DNA of 64,000 nt from Georgenia ruanii (GCF_009193175.1 NZ_VUKE01000001.1:559089-623088), one strand, 5' to 3'. Counted from the first letter of the stretch, positions 8,658 through 17,364 are shown. Numbers and translations: made by a program. Notes: a model not told the origin generated them from the letters alone.

Positions 8658-10019
8658 GTGCCCGACCGTCCCGACCGCCGCCGCACCACGCCGCGCACCG
8701 ACCGCGTGCTCGCCGACCCGCGGCTGCGCGCGGCCGCCGGCCGCCTGGGCGACCGGCTGGTCAAGGCCGCGGTCGCCGGCGCGCTGGCCCGGTGCCGGGC
8801 CGGCGAGGTGGACCCGGCCCGGGTGGCCGACGCCGCCGTCGCGGCGCTGCCGGCGGCGGCCACCTCGCTGCGCCGGGTGGTCAACGCCACCGGCGTCATC
8901 GTCCACACCAACCTCGGCCGGGCGCCCCTCTCCCCCGCCGCGGTGACGGCGCTGGAGGTCGCGGCCGGGGCCACCGACGTCGAGCTGGACCTGGCCACCG
9001 GCCGCCGCGGCCCGCGCGGGGCCGGGGCGCTGGCCGCGCTGCGGGCCGCCGTCCCGGCGGCCGGGGACGTCCACGTGGTCAACAACGGCGCCGCCGCCCT
9101 CGCCCTGGTCAGCCTCGCCCTCGCGGCGGGGCGCACCGTGCTGGTCGCCCGCGGGGAGATGGTCGAGATCGGCGACGGGTTCCGCATCCCCGAGCTGCTC
9201 GAGTCCGTGGGCGCGACGCTGCGCGAGGTCGGCACCACCAACCGGGTCCGCCTGGCGGACTACGCCGCGGCGATGGACGACTCGGTGGCCTTCGTGCTCA
9301 AGGTGCACCCGTCCAACTTCGTCGTCGAGGGGTTCACGGCGTCGGTGCCGGTCGACGAGCTGGCCACGTTGCCGGTGCCGGTGGTCGCCGACATCGGCTC
9401 GGGCCTGCTCGCCCCGCACCCTCGGCTGCCCGCCGAGCCCGACGCCGCCAGCACGCTGCGCGCCGGCGCCGCCCTCGTCACCGCCTCGGGCGACAAGCTG
9501 CTCGGCGGTCCGCAGTGCGGGCTGCTGCTGGGCCGGGCGGACCTCGTCCGCGACCTCCGCCGCCACCCGTTCGCCCGGGCGCTGCGGGTGGACAAGCTCA
9601 CCCTGGCCGCGCTGGAGGCGACGCTGACCGGGCCGGTGCCGCCGGTCCGCGCGGCGTTGACGGCGGACCCGGCCGCGCTGCTCGGCCGCGCCGAGGCCCT
9701 GGCCGCCCGGCTGCGGCCGGTCGTGCCGGCCGCCGCGGTGCCCTCGACGGCGGCGGTGGGCGGCGGCGGGGCGCCCGGGGTGCCCCTCCCGAGCGCCGCC
9801 CTCGCCCTGCCGGCCGCGCTCGCCGCCCCGCTGCGCGCCGGCCCGGTGCCGGTGGTGGGGCACGTCGAGCGCGGCCGGCTGCTGCTCGACCTGGTGATGG
9901 TGGCGCCCGCCGACGACGCCGTCGTCGAGGCCGCCGTGCGGGCCGCGGCGGCGACAGCGCCCGAAGTCGCCGCGGCGGGCGCCGCGGCGGCGCCGGTCCC
10001 CGCGACCGAGCGGTCCTGA
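8658..10019 (+). CDS. selA: L-seryl-tRNA(Sec) selenium transferase
   Basis: 453-residue PLP enzyme that converts seryl-tRNA(Sec) to selenocysteinyl-tRNA(Sec) using selenophosphate. The fold-type I lysine is Lys280 in SGDKLLGGPQ, the standard SelA motif; VVNATGVIVHTNLGRAPLS and VHPSNFVVEGF are also typical. The chosen GTG at 8658 follows GAGGAGG at 8644-8650, while the frame open further upstream overlaps tRNA-Sec. The gene follows tRNA-Sec by 19 bp and its stop overlaps the selB start (TGATG), so the three form a single unit. Confidence 0.96.
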   Translation: MPDRPDRRRTTPRTDRVLADPRLRAAAGRLGDRLVKAAVAGALARCRAGEVDPARVADAAVAALPAAATSLRRVVNATGVIVHTNLGRAPLSPAAVTALEVAAGATDVELDLATGRRGPRGAGALAALRAAVPAAGDVHVVNNGAAALALVSLALAAGRTVLVARGEMVEIGDGFRIPELLESVGATLREVGTTNRVRLADYAAAMDDSVAFVLKVHPSNFVVEGFTASVPVDELATLPVPVVADIGSGLLAPHPRLPAEPDAASTLRAGAALVTASGDKLLGGPQCGLLLGRADLVRDLRRHPFARALRVDKLTLAALEATLTGPVPPVRAALTADPAALLGRAEALAARLRPVVPAAAVPSTAAVGGGGAPGVPLPSAALALPAALAAPLRAGPVPVVGHVERGRLLLDLVMVAPADDAVVEAAVRAAAATAPEVAAAGAAAAPVPATERS

Positions 10020-11779
10020 TGCACGTCGTCGCCACCGCCGGGCACGTCGACCACGGCAAGTCCACCCTCGTGCGCGCCCTGACCGGCACCGACCCCGACC
10101 GGCTGGCTGAGGAGCGCCGCCGGGGCCTGACCATCGAGCTCGGCTTCGCCTGGACCGCCCTGCCCGGCGTCGGCGACGTCGCGTTCGTCGACGTGCCGGG
10201 ACACGAGCGGTTCGTGCCCACCATGCTCGCCGGCATCGGGCCGGTGCCCGCGGTGCTGCTCGTCGTGGCCGCCGACGACCCGTGGATGCCGCAGGCCGCC
10301 GAGCACCTGGCCGCGCTCGACGCGCTCGGGGTGGCCCACGGCGTCGTCGCCGTCACCCGCGCGGACCTCGCCGACCCCGCCCCGGCCGTCGCCCGCGCCC
10401 GGGCCGAGCTGGAACCGACCTCCCTGGGCGGGGCCGCCGTCGTCCCGGTCAGCGCCGTGACCGGGCGGGGGCTCGAGGCGCTGCGCGCCGCGCTGCGCGA
10501 GATGCTGCTGGCCCTGCCGGCCCCGGACGCCGCCGGGGACGTGCGGCTGTGGGTGGATCGCCGCTTCAGCGTGCGCGGCGCCGGGACGGTGGTGACCGGG
10601 ACCCTCGCGGCGGGCCGGGTGGCCGCCGGCGACCGGCTCGAGCACGCGGGCCGGCGGCTGCGGGTGCGCGCGGTGCAGTCCCTCGGCCGGGAGGTCGACG
10701 CCGCCGCGGCGGTGGCCCGGGTGGCGCTCAACCTCACCGGCGACGGCGTGGAGGAGGTCGGGCGCGGCAGCGTGCTGCTCACGCCCGGGGCCTGGCACCT
10801 GGGCGAGACGGTGGACGTGCGCCTGAGCGGCGCCGGCACGCCGCCCGAGCGGCCGCTGCTGCACGTGGGCGCGACGGCGGTGGGCGCCCACCACCGCCCG
10901 CTCGGCGACGGCCTGGCCCGGCTGCGCCTGGAGCGACCGCTGCCGCTGCGGGTGGGCGACCGGGCGATCCTGCGTGATTCCGGTTCCCGCGCGCTGTGGG
11001 GCGTGACCGTCCTCGACCCCGCGCCCCCGCCGCTGGGCCGGCGCGGTGACGCCGCCCGCCGCCGCGCGGCGCTGGCCGACGCCACCGGCGTCCCCGACCT
11101 CGCCGCCGAGCTGCGCCGGCGGCCGGTGGCCGACCTGGACCTGCTGGCCCGCCTGGGGGTGCCCGTCGCCGGGGCGGACCAGGTGGCGGTGCGGGCGGGG
11201 CGGTGGGCGTTGTCCCCGGAGCGGGCCGAGGCCGCCGCCGCCGCGGCCGCGCGCCTGGTGCGCGTCCACGACGCCGCCGAGCCGCTCAGCCCCGGCGTGC
11301 CGCCGGCCGCCCTGGCCGAGCGGCTCGGCCTGCCCGAGCCGCTGCTGCGGGCGGTGCTGCGCCCCCCGCTCGCCGTCGTCGCCGGGCGGGTCACCGCCCG
11401 CACCGCCCCGGCGCTGCCCGAGCCGCTGGAGCGGGCGCTCGCGGCCCTGACCGCCGACCTGGCGGCGGCCCCCTTCCTCGCCCCCACCGCCGACCGGCTG
11501 CGCGAGCTCGGCCTGGACGAGCCGGCCCTGGCGGCCGCCGCGCGGGCCGGGCGGGTGCTGCGCCCGGCGCCGGGCATCGTCCTGCCGCCCGGCGCGGCCG
11601 AGACGGCGGCCGCCTGGCTCGCCGAGCTCGCCCAGCCGTTCACCACCAGCGAGGCCCGGGTGCGCCTGGGCACCTCCCGGCGGGTGGTGCTGCCGCTGCT
11701 CGAGCACCTCGACCGCCGGGGCCTGACCCGGCGCCTGCCGGACGACCGGCGCACCGTCACGCCCCCGGCCGCCCGGTAG
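10019..11779 (+). CDS. selB: Selenocysteine-specific elongation factor
   Basis: 586-residue translational GTPase that carries selenocysteinyl-tRNA to UGA codons marked by a SECIS hairpin. Seen: P-loop GHVDHGKST at residues 8-16, DVPGHERF (G3) about 60 residues in, TRAD in place of the usual NKxD, EF-Tu-like beta-barrel domains, then a C-terminal region of winged-helix repeats (about 370-586) that should bind the hairpin loop. The ATG overlaps the selA stop. The UAG stop at 11777-11779 lies within a TAGTCT -10 box for the next gene. The client in this window is the formate dehydrogenase at 4044-7322. Confidence 0.95.
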   Translation: MHVVATAGHVDHGKSTLVRALTGTDPDRLAEERRRGLTIELGFAWTALPGVGDVAFVDVPGHERFVPTMLAGIGPVPAVLLVVAADDPWMPQAAEHLAALDALGVAHGVVAVTRADLADPAPAVARARAELEPTSLGGAAVVPVSAVTGRGLEALRAALREMLLALPAPDAAGDVRLWVDRRFSVRGAGTVVTGTLAAGRVAAGDRLEHAGRRLRVRAVQSLGREVDAAAAVARVALNLTGDGVEEVGRGSVLLTPGAWHLGETVDVRLSGAGTPPERPLLHVGATAVGAHHRPLGDGLARLRLERPLPLRVGDRAILRDSGSRALWGVTVLDPAPPPLGRRGDAARRRAALADATGVPDLAAELRRRPVADLDLLARLGVPVAGADQVAVRAGRWALSPERAEAAAAAAARLVRVHDAAEPLSPGVPPAALAERLGLPEPLLRAVLRPPLAVVAGRVTARTAPALPEPLERALAALTADLAAAPFLAPTADRLRELGLDEPALAAAARAGRVLRPAPGIVLPPGAAETAAAWLAELAQPFTTSEARVRLGTSRRVVLPLLEHLDRRGLTRRLPDDRRTVTPPAAR

Positions 11780-11782
11780 TCT
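11777..11782 (+). promoter_or_regulatory. -10 box of leaderless ROK kinase promoter, overlapping the selB stop codon
   Basis: TAGTCT starts with the UAG stop of selB and ends 7 nt before the GTG of the ROK gene. The same hexamer precedes secY and the MaoC gene at 62620. Confidence 0.5.
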
Positions 11783-11789
11783 CGCCGTC

Positions 11790-12569
11790 GTGGAGCCCGA
11801 TGTCACGACCCTCGCCGTGGACTGCGGGGGCGGCGGCATCAAGGCCTCCGTCCTCGACGCCCAGGGCACGGTGCACGCCGCGCCGGTGCGCACCGCCACG
11901 CCCTACCCGCTGCCACCGACCCGGCTCGTGCGCACCATCGCCTCCCTGGCCGAGCAGCTGCCGCCGGCCGGCCGCGCCACCGTGGGCATGCCGGGCATGC
12001 TGCGCCACGGCGTCGTCGTCGCGACCCCGCACTACATCACCCGCTCCGGGCCCCGCACCCGGGTGCTGCCGGAGCTGGTGCTGCACTGGTCCGGCTTCGA
12101 CATGCGCCGGGCCCTCCAGGACGCCCTCGGCGTGCCGGTCCTCGTCCTCAACGACGCGGAGGTGCACGGCGCCGGCGTCATCGCCGGCGCGGGCCTGGAG
12201 ATGATCGTCACCCTCGGCACCGGGCTGGGCAACGCGGTCTTCGACGGCGGCGTGCTGGCCCCGCACGTCGAGCTCAGCCAGGGGCCGGTGCGCTGGGGCC
12301 TGACGTACGACGACTACATCGGCGAGCACGAGCGGCTGCGGCTCGGCGACGCGCACTGGTCCCGCCGCGTGCGCAAGGTCGTCGAGGCGCTGCGGCCGAT
12401 GTACCTGTGGGACCGGCTCTACCTCGGCGGCGGGAACTCCCGGCGGATCGTCGCCCCCGTGGTCGAGCGCTTGGGCGACGACGTCGTCATCGTGCCCAAC
12501 AGCGCCGGGATCGTCGGCGGGGTGCGGGCGTGGGACCTGCGCGGGCGCGGCCCCGTTTCGGAGGGCTGA
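11790..12569 (+). CDS. ROK family sugar kinase, polyphosphate-glucokinase-like
   Basis: 259-residue ASKHA-fold protein of the ROK family. Seen: a phosphate-1 loop DCGGGGIKASVLD at the N-terminus, VLVLNDAEVHGAGV around residue 125, a phosphate-2 motif LGTGLGNAVF, an EL motif HVELSQGPVRWG, and the C-terminal adenosine motif LYLGGGNSRR. The order and length fit polyphosphate/ATP glucokinase PpgK, which makes glucose-6-phosphate, but the LND and first-loop motifs are not exact and the substrate cannot be fixed. It is 10 bp after selB but has its own promoter-like box, so it is probably not part of the selenium operon. A GTG start is used and no Shine-Dalgarno is seen. Confidence 0.75.
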   Translation: MEPDVTTLAVDCGGGGIKASVLDAQGTVHAAPVRTATPYPLPPTRLVRTIASLAEQLPPAGRATVGMPGMLRHGVVVATPHYITRSGPRTRVLPELVLHWSGFDMRRALQDALGVPVLVLNDAEVHGAGVIAGAGLEMIVTLGTGLGNAVFDGGVLAPHVELSQGPVRWGLTYDDYIGEHERLRLGDAHWSRRVRKVVEALRPMYLWDRLYLGGGNSRRIVAPVVERLGDDVVIVPNSAGIVGGVRAWDLRGRGPVSEG

Positions 12570-12641
12570 CGGCCGCCACGGACAGGTCGCGTCCCCGGCC
12601 CGGCGACACCACGATGGGCATCGGACCCCGAGGGAGGGGCG

Positions 12642-13133
12642 ATGACCGAGCCGGTGCGGGTGGGGGACTGGGTGCGCGTCGAGCGGACCCTGTACACCGA
12701 CGAGCAGCGTCTGCACGGCCAGGAGGGCCGGATCGTGCGCGTCGTCGCGGGCGACTACCCCTTCACCGTGGAGCTGCCGGACGGGCGGCACGTGGCGCTG
12801 CGGGCCTCCGAGGCCGTGCTGGTGCGCCGCGGCGGCGGGACCGAGCCGGGCCGCGCCCGGCCCGTCCGGCGGCGCGGCGTGCCGCCGGACGCGGGGCTGC
12901 AGCCCCTCGCGGACGCCGCCACCGCCTACGTCGTCGTGCAGCAGGCGCTCGACGCGGCCGAGCGCACCTGGCGCAGCCTCGTCAAGGAGGCCGCCGGCCG
13001 GGGCTACCCGGCCGAGGACATCGCCGCCGCGGCGGGGGTCACCCCCGCCCGGGTGGAGCGGATCCTCAACGACCAGGCGGCCGCGGCGCCGCGGCGCCGC
13101 GGGCCGCGCCCGGCCGGCGGCGCGCCGGGCTGA
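12642..13133 (+). CDS. Hypothetical protein with SH3-like N-domain and C-terminal helix-turn-helix-like segment
   Basis: Not assigned to a named family. The 163 residues divide into an N-terminal beta-rich part (VRVGDWVRVERTLYTDEQ to VALRASEAVLVRR) that looks like a KOW/SH3 small barrel, an Arg-rich linker (about 65-85), and a helical C-terminal part ending DIAAAAGVTPARVERIL, which resembles a short helix-turn-helix. The ATG at 12642 is preceded by a GAGGGAGGGG site. Its last 68 bp overlap the convergent hydrolase gene. A nucleic-acid-binding role is possible but is an inference from shape only. Confidence 0.6.
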   Translation: MTEPVRVGDWVRVERTLYTDEQRLHGQEGRIVRVVAGDYPFTVELPDGRHVALRASEAVLVRRGGGTEPGRARPVRRRGVPPDAGLQPLADAATAYVVVQQALDAAERTWRSLVKEAAGRGYPAEDIAAAAGVTPARVERILNDQAAAAPRRRGPRPAGGAPG

Positions 13134-13911
13134 CCGGTCGGACCGGCCCGGGAGCGCGGGCGGGCGCGGGCAGGGCCGCCCCCGGCCCGGCGGTGGGGGT
13201 CGGCCGGGCGCCGACGGTGTCCACCAGCTCCAGCAGCACCCGGTTGAACGCCACCGGCCGCACCAGGGAGACGAGGTGGCTCGCGCCCGGGACGACGACG
13301 AGCCGGCCGGCGGCGCACTGGCGCAGGAAGCGCCGCTCCTGGGTGCGGAAGTGGTCCCAGCGGCCGTTGACGAGCCAGACCGGCACCGCGACGGCGCGCA
13401 GGTCCGCGAGCGGGTCGATGTGCGCCAGCCCCGCGAGCACGGCGTCCATGACCCCCACGCTCATCCCGCCGGCGTTGACGTCGGCGAGGGCCTGGGCGGG
13501 CAGCGCCCGGCGCGCCAGCACCTCGCCGAGCCGGGCGCCGCCGTCGGGCAGCCGGGCGATGGCGCCGGCCAGGCGCCGGTAGGCCCACAGCGGCGGCCCG
13601 GCCGGCCGGGTGCAGCACGAGGCCGCCAGCACCGCGGCGGGACGACCGGTCCGGGCCGCCCAGTGCAGGGCGAGGTAGCCGCCCATCGACAGGCCCACGA
13701 CGACGACGGGGCCTCCCACGGCGCCGGCCGCGTCGTCGAGGGTGGCCAGCGCCCGCTCCACCGTGAAGGCCTCCCCCGCCCGCGCGCCGTGGCCCGGCAG
13801 GTCGGGCGCCAGCGCCGGGACGCCCGCGGCGCGCAGCGCCCGCAGCTGGGCGCGCCACATCGTGGCCGAGGCCCGGACTCCGTGGACGAGCAGCACCGTT
13901 GGGGTCGTCAC
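13066..13911 (-). CDS. Alpha/beta hydrolase
   Basis: 281-residue alpha/beta-fold hydrolase. Seen: VLLVHGVRASATMW near the N-terminus (oxyanion HG), the nucleophile elbow GLSMGGY at about residue 75, an acid position within VWLVNGRWDHF, and a late histidine in VVPGASHLVSL. These fit a Ser-Asp-His esterase or lactonase; the substrate is unknown. The last 60 residues are Pro/Ala/Arg-rich, with little structure, and overlap the convergent gene on the other strand by 68 bp, so the real C-terminus may be a late extension. The start is a GTG with only a weak GACCCT box upstream. Confidence 0.8.
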   Translation of the reverse strand: MTTPTVLLVHGVRASATMWRAQLRALRAAGVPALAPDLPGHGARAGEAFTVERALATLDDAAGAVGGPVVVVGLSMGGYLALHWAARTGRPAAVLAASCCTRPAGPPLWAYRRLAGAIARLPDGGARLGEVLARRALPAQALADVNAGGMSVGVMDAVLAGLAHIDPLADLRAVAVPVWLVNGRWDHFRTQERRFLRQCAAGRLVVVPGASHLVSLVRPVAFNRVLLELVDTVGARPTPTAGPGAALPAPARAPGPVRPVSPARRRPGAARGAAAPRPPGR

Positions 13912-13951
13912 GGCGTCAGGGTCGCACGCGCGGCCGGCCGCGCAGACGCGA

Positions 13952-13990
13952 ACGAGGCCTGGTCCAGACGGTGTCTGGGCCAGGCCTCGT
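13952..13990 (-). terminator. Terminator after rplQ (end of alpha operon)
   Basis: An 18 bp stem (13952-13969 with 13973-13990, one G-U pair) with a 3-nt loop, 12 nt downstream of the rplQ stop. It also lies upstream of the hydrolase gene, so it insulates the accessory block. Confidence 0.8.
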
Positions 13991-14002
13991 CGGTGGGGGC
14001 CG

Positions 14003-14635
14003 TCAGGCGCGGCGGTCCTCCGGGCCCTCGGACGAGCCGGCCTGGGCGTCCGTGGCCTGGGCGTCCTCGGCGGCCGCGGACTGCTCCGCGGCGGCCTGCT
14101 CGGCCTGCTCCGTCTCGGTGCCCTCGGCGGCCGGGGCCTCGACGGTCGCGGCCTCGACGGCCTCGGCGACCTCGGGGGCCTCGGTGACCTCCGCCGGCTC
14201 CGCGGCGGGGGCGGCCTGGGCGGCGGCGCGCTCGGCCGCCTTCTCGGCCTCGCGCACGGTGGCCTGCTTGGGGCTCACCGCCTCGAGCACGAGCTCGATG
14301 ACCGCCATGGGGGCGTTGTCGCCCTTGCGGGGGCCGATCTTGGTGATGCGGGTGTAGCCGCCGTTGCGCTCGGCGAACTGGGGCGCGGTCTGCTCGAAGA
14401 GCTCGGCGACGACGTCCTTGCGGCGCACGGTGGTCAGCACCTTGCGGCGCGAGGCCAGGTCACCGCGCTTGGCCAGCGTGATGAGCTTCTCGGCCACCGG
14501 GCGCAGCCGCTTGGCGCGGTGCTCGGTGGTGGTGATCTTCTTGTGCTCGAAGAGCGCGGTGGCCAGGTTGGCCAGCATGAGCCGCTCGTGCGCAGCGCTG
14601 CCACCCAGACGGGGTCCCTTGGACGGGGTAGGCAT
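14003..14635 (-). CDS. rplQ: 50S ribosomal protein L17
   Basis: L17 lines the exit-tunnel region of the large subunit. The first 125 residues are the usual core ([20 protein letters not shown], then [16 protein letters not shown]). Residues about 126-210 form an Ala/Glu-rich acidic tail, far longer than the core-only protein of about 120 residues. The ATG at 14635 follows an AGGAG site. It is the last gene of the alpha operon, 33 bp after rpoA, and is followed by a strong terminator. The tail is real frame but probably disordered. Confidence 0.96.
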   Translation of the reverse strand: MPTPSKGPRLGGSAAHERLMLANLATALFEHKKITTTEHRAKRLRPVAEKLITLAKRGDLASRRKVLTTVRRKDVVAELFEQTAPQFAERNGGYTRITKIGPRKGDNAPMAVIELVLEAVSPKQATVREAEKAAERAAAQAAPAAEPAEVTEAPEVAEAVEAATVEAPAAEGTETEQAEQAAAEQSAAAEDAQATDAQAGSSEGPEDRRA

Positions 14636-14668
14636 GGTGTCTCCTAGTAGATGTGTCGGGTGAGCAGG

Positions 14669-15691
14669 TCAGCTGGACTGCTCGTCGCTGAACTGGATGT
14701 CGCCGTAGGCGTCCTCGTCCTCGTCCCCGGCGTGCGCCGCGAGGTCGAAGTCGGCGGGGCTGTCCTTGAGGCTGAGCCCCAGGCCGGCCAGCTTCTCCTT
14801 GATCTCCCCGATCGACTTGGCACCGAAGTTACGGATGTCGAGGAGGTCGGCCTCGCTGCGGGCGACGAGCTCGCCCACCGTGTGGATGCCCTCGCGCTTG
14901 AGGCAGTTGTACGAGCGCGACAGCAGCCCGAGGTCCTCGATCGGCAACGCGAGGTCCTGGGCGAGGGCGGCGTCCGTCGGCGAGGGGCCGATCTCGATGC
15001 CCTCGGCCTCGATGTTGAGCTCGCGGGCCAGGCCGAAGAGCTCGACGAGGGTCTTGCCGGCCGACGCCAGCGCGTCGCGCGGGCTGATGGCGTTCTTCGT
15101 CTCGACGTCGACGATGAGCTTGTCGAAGTCGGTGCGCTGCTCGACGCGGGTGGCCTCGACCTTGTAGGTGACCTTGAGCACCGGGGAGTAGATCGAGTCG
15201 ACCGGGATGCGGCCGATCTCGGCGTCGGCGCTCTTGTTCTGCACGGCCGAGACGTACCCGCGGCCACGCTCGACGGTCAGCTCGATCTCGAGCTTGCCCT
15301 TGGCGTTGATCGTGGCGATGTGCAGGTCGGGGTTGTGCACCTCGACGCCGGCCGGCGGGGTGATGTCACCGGCGGTGACGACGCCCGGGCCCTGCTTGCG
15401 CAGGTACATCACGACGGGCTCGTCGTTCTCCGAGGAGACGACGATGTTCTTGATGTTGAGGATGATCTCGGTGACGTCTTCCTTGACACCGGGCACGGTG
15501 GAGAACTCGTGGAGGACGCCGTCGATGCGGATGGACGTGACCGCTGCTCCGGGGATCGAGGAGAGCAGGGTCCGGCGCAGGGAGTTGCCGAGGGTGTAGC
15601 CGAAGCCGGGCTCGAGCGGCTCGATGACGAACCGGGAGCGGTAGTCGGTGACGACCTCTTCGGTGAGCGCGGGGCGCTGTGCGATGAGCAC
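14669..15691 (-). CDS. rpoA: RNA polymerase alpha subunit
   Basis: 340-residue alpha subunit that nucleates RNA polymerase assembly and contacts promoters. The N-terminal domain shows [20 protein letters not shown] and the dimer/assembly region; the C-terminal domain shows [20 protein letters not shown] and [13 protein letters not shown], the DNA-binding helices. The acidic tail (about 315-340) is typical of actinobacteria. It is preceded by a 169 bp gap carrying two tandem hairpins, so rpoA may be partly uncoupled from rpsK. Confidence 0.98.
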   Translation of the reverse strand: MLIAQRPALTEEVVTDYRSRFVIEPLEPGFGYTLGNSLRRTLLSSIPGAAVTSIRIDGVLHEFSTVPGVKEDVTEIILNIKNIVVSSENDEPVVMYLRKQGPGVVTAGDITPPAGVEVHNPDLHIATINAKGKLEIELTVERGRGYVSAVQNKSADAEIGRIPVDSIYSPVLKVTYKVEATRVEQRTDFDKLIVDVETKNAISPRDALASAGKTLVELFGLARELNIEAEGIEIGPSPTDAALAQDLALPIEDLGLLSRSYNCLKREGIHTVGELVARSEADLLDIRNFGAKSIGEIKEKLAGLGLSLKDSPADFDLAAHAGDEDEDAYGDIQFSDEQSS

Positions 15692-15785
15692 TGGGGTTCC
15701 TTTCAGCCGGCGTCCGCCATATGACGCCGTGCGAGGACCTGCCGGTCATCGGTCCGTCCGGCAGGGGCGGTGCGGGGGCACCTGC

Positions 15786-15809
15786 GTCGCGCGGCATGAG
15801 CCGCGCGAC
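15786..15809 (-). terminator. Second of two tandem hairpins between rpsK and rpoA
   Basis: A perfect 10 bp stem (15786-15795 with 15800-15809) and a 4-nt loop. It abuts a larger hairpin at 15809-15851. Confidence 0.5.
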
Positions 15810-15851
15810 GCCCGGCCGGGGCGTGCGGCGGGCGCACGCCCCGGCCGGGCG
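15809..15851 (-). terminator. 19 bp perfect hairpin after rpsK
   Basis: A perfect 19 bp stem (15809-15827 with 15833-15851), 5-nt loop, beginning 9 nt after the rpsK stop. It can act as a terminator or processing site inside the alpha operon, at the place where rpsD sits in some other actinobacteria. Confidence 0.65.
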
Positions 15852-15860
15852 CTGGAGAAC

Positions 15861-16268
15861 TCAGACGCGGCGGCGCTTCGGCGGGCGGCAGCCGTTGTGC
15901 GCCTGGGGCGTCACGTCCTGGATGGAGCCGACCTCGAGGCCGGTGGCCTGGAGGGAGCGGATCGCGGTCTCGCGGCCCGAGCCCGGGCCCTTGACGAAGA
16001 CGTCGACCTTCTTCATGCCGTGCTCCTGGGCGCGGCGCGCCGCGGCCTCGGCCGCGAGCTGGGCGGCGAAGGGCGTCGACTTGCGCGAGCCCTTGAAGCC
16101 GACCTGGCCGGAGGACGCCCAGGCGATGACGGCGCCGGTCGGGTCCGTGATGGACACGATGGTGTTGTTGAAGGTGCTCTTGATGTAGGCGTGGCCGTGG
16201 GAGACGTTCTTCCGCTCCTTGCGGCGCGGCTTGCGGGCCGCGGTCGCCGTACGAGTCTTGGGAGGCAT
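15861..16268 (-). CDS. rpsK: 30S ribosomal protein S11
   Basis: 135-residue S11, part of the 30S platform next to the mRNA 3' end. Seen: [19 protein letters not shown] and the conserved C-terminus [20 protein letters not shown]. The Lys/Arg-rich N-terminus ([20 protein letters not shown]) is normal. It follows rpsM by 63 bp. It is followed by the tandem hairpins and not by rpsD. Confidence 0.98.
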   Translation of the reverse strand: MPPKTRTATAARKPRRKERKNVSHGHAYIKSTFNNTIVSITDPTGAVIAWASSGQVGFKGSRKSTPFAAQLAAEAAARRAQEHGMKKVDVFVKGPGSGRETAIRSLQATGLEVGSIQDVTPQAHNGCRPPKRRRV

Positions 16269-16331
16269 AAGGGGTTTCTTCTCCTGATGAGGTCGTCGGA
16301 CCGGTCCTGCGCCGGAGCGCGGGACGGGCTA

Positions 16332-16712
16332 CTACTTCTTGCCGGCCTTCTTCTTGCCGGCCACGGTGCGCTTGGGGCCCTTGCGGGTACGCGCGTTGGT
16401 CTTGGTGCGCTGGCCGTGCACGGGCAGGCCACGGCGGTGGCGCAGGCCCTGGTAGCAGCCGATCTCCACCTTGCGGCGGATGTCCGCGGCGACCTCGCGG
16501 CGGAGGTCGCCCTCGACCTTGAAGTTGCCCTCGATGTAGTCGCGCAGCGCGACGAGGTCCGCGTCGGTCATGTCCTTGACGCGCAGGTCCGGGCTGATGC
16601 CGGTCGCCTTGAGCGTCTCGGCGGCGCGGGTGCGCCCGACGCCGTAGATGTAGGTGAGCGCAACCTCGAGCCGCTTCTCGCGGGGGAGGTCGACGCCAGA
16701 AAGACGTGCCAA
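16332..16712 (-). CDS. rpsM: 30S ribosomal protein S13
   Basis: 126-residue S13 of the 30S head, which contacts tRNA and the 50S subunit. It opens [20 protein letters not shown] and contains [14 protein letters not shown]. The tail is Lys-rich ([17 protein letters not shown]), as expected. ATG at 16712, 135 bp after rpmJ; the spacer holds nothing recognisable. Confidence 0.97.
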   Translation of the reverse strand: MARLSGVDLPREKRLEVALTYIYGVGRTRAAETLKATGISPDLRVKDMTDADLVALRDYIEGNFKVEGDLRREVAADIRRKVEIGCYQGLRHRRGLPVHGQRTKTNARTRKGPKRTVAGKKKAGKK

Positions 16713-16847
16713 CTTTCACTCCTGTTGTGGGTCGGAGGTCTGTGCCCCACCCTCCCGCTGCTGCGGGCCCCGGCCTCCGAACCGAGGGTCGCACCCCTGG
16801 GGGCGCTGGTGGTGCGTGGTGCCGGAGTGACCGGCGGTGCGGGCCTC

Positions 16848-16961
16848 TCAGCCCTGGCGCTGCTTGTGGCGCACGTTGGTGCAGATCACCATGACGCGGC
16901 CGTGGCGACGAATGACCTTGCAGTTGTCGCAGATCCGCTTGACGCTCGGCTTGACCTTCAT
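16848..16961 (-). CDS. rpmJ: 50S ribosomal protein L36
   Basis: 37-residue zinc-ribbon protein. The zinc ligands Cys11, Cys14, Cys27 and His32 are visible (CDNC, then [13 protein letters not shown]), so this is the zinc-containing form of L36 and not the C-minus form. It starts at ATG 16961, 66 bp after infA. Confidence 0.95.
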   Translation of the reverse strand: MKVKPSVKRICDNCKVIRRHGRVMVICTNVRHKQRQG

Positions 16962-17027
16962 GTGGTTCCTCCGCCGCCGCGCATGGTGGACCCGTGGTCC
17001 GTCACGACGGCGATGTGCTCGTGGTGG

Positions 17028-17249
17028 TTACTTGTAGCGGTAGACGATGCGACCCCTGGTGAGGTCGTACGGGCTCAGCTCGACGACCACCCGGTCCTCG
17101 GGGAGGATCCGGATGTAGTGCTGGCGCATCTTGCCCGAGATGTGGGCGAGGACCTTGTGCCCGTTGCTCAGCTCCACGCGGAACATCGCATTGGGAAGTG
17201 CCTCGACGACACTGCCCTCGATCTCGATGACGCCGTCCTTCTTCGCCAT
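17028..17249 (-). CDS. infA: Translation initiation factor IF-1
   Basis: 73-residue OB-fold factor that binds the ribosomal A site during initiation. The sequence from [20 protein letters not shown] to GRIVYRYK is complete and normal in length. It is the first gene of the alpha operon and has a promoter-like region about 90 nt upstream. In many relatives map is directly upstream; here the regulators and sugar transferase of 17405-23999 come first. Confidence 0.98.
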   Translation of the reverse strand: MAKKDGVIEIEGSVVEALPNAMFRVELSNGHKVLAHISGKMRQHYIRILPEDRVVVELSPYDLTRGRIVYRYK

Positions 17250-17335
17250 GACCCCCGCTAACGTCGGTTGCTGTGATGGTGGTGCCGGCCCGCCCGCGTG
17301 CGGACGCACGAAGGTAGAGCCATACCCAGCGGTCC

Positions 17336-17364
17336 ATCCTACGGCATCGCGACGACCCGGGAAA
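17336..17364 (-). promoter_or_regulatory. Promoter for infA and the alpha operon
   Basis: TAGGAT at 17341-17336 and TTTCCC at 17364-17359 with a 17-nt spacer, in the 155 bp gap before infA. The -10 box is near-consensus for actinobacterial housekeeping sigma; the -35 box is weak. Confidence 0.55.
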
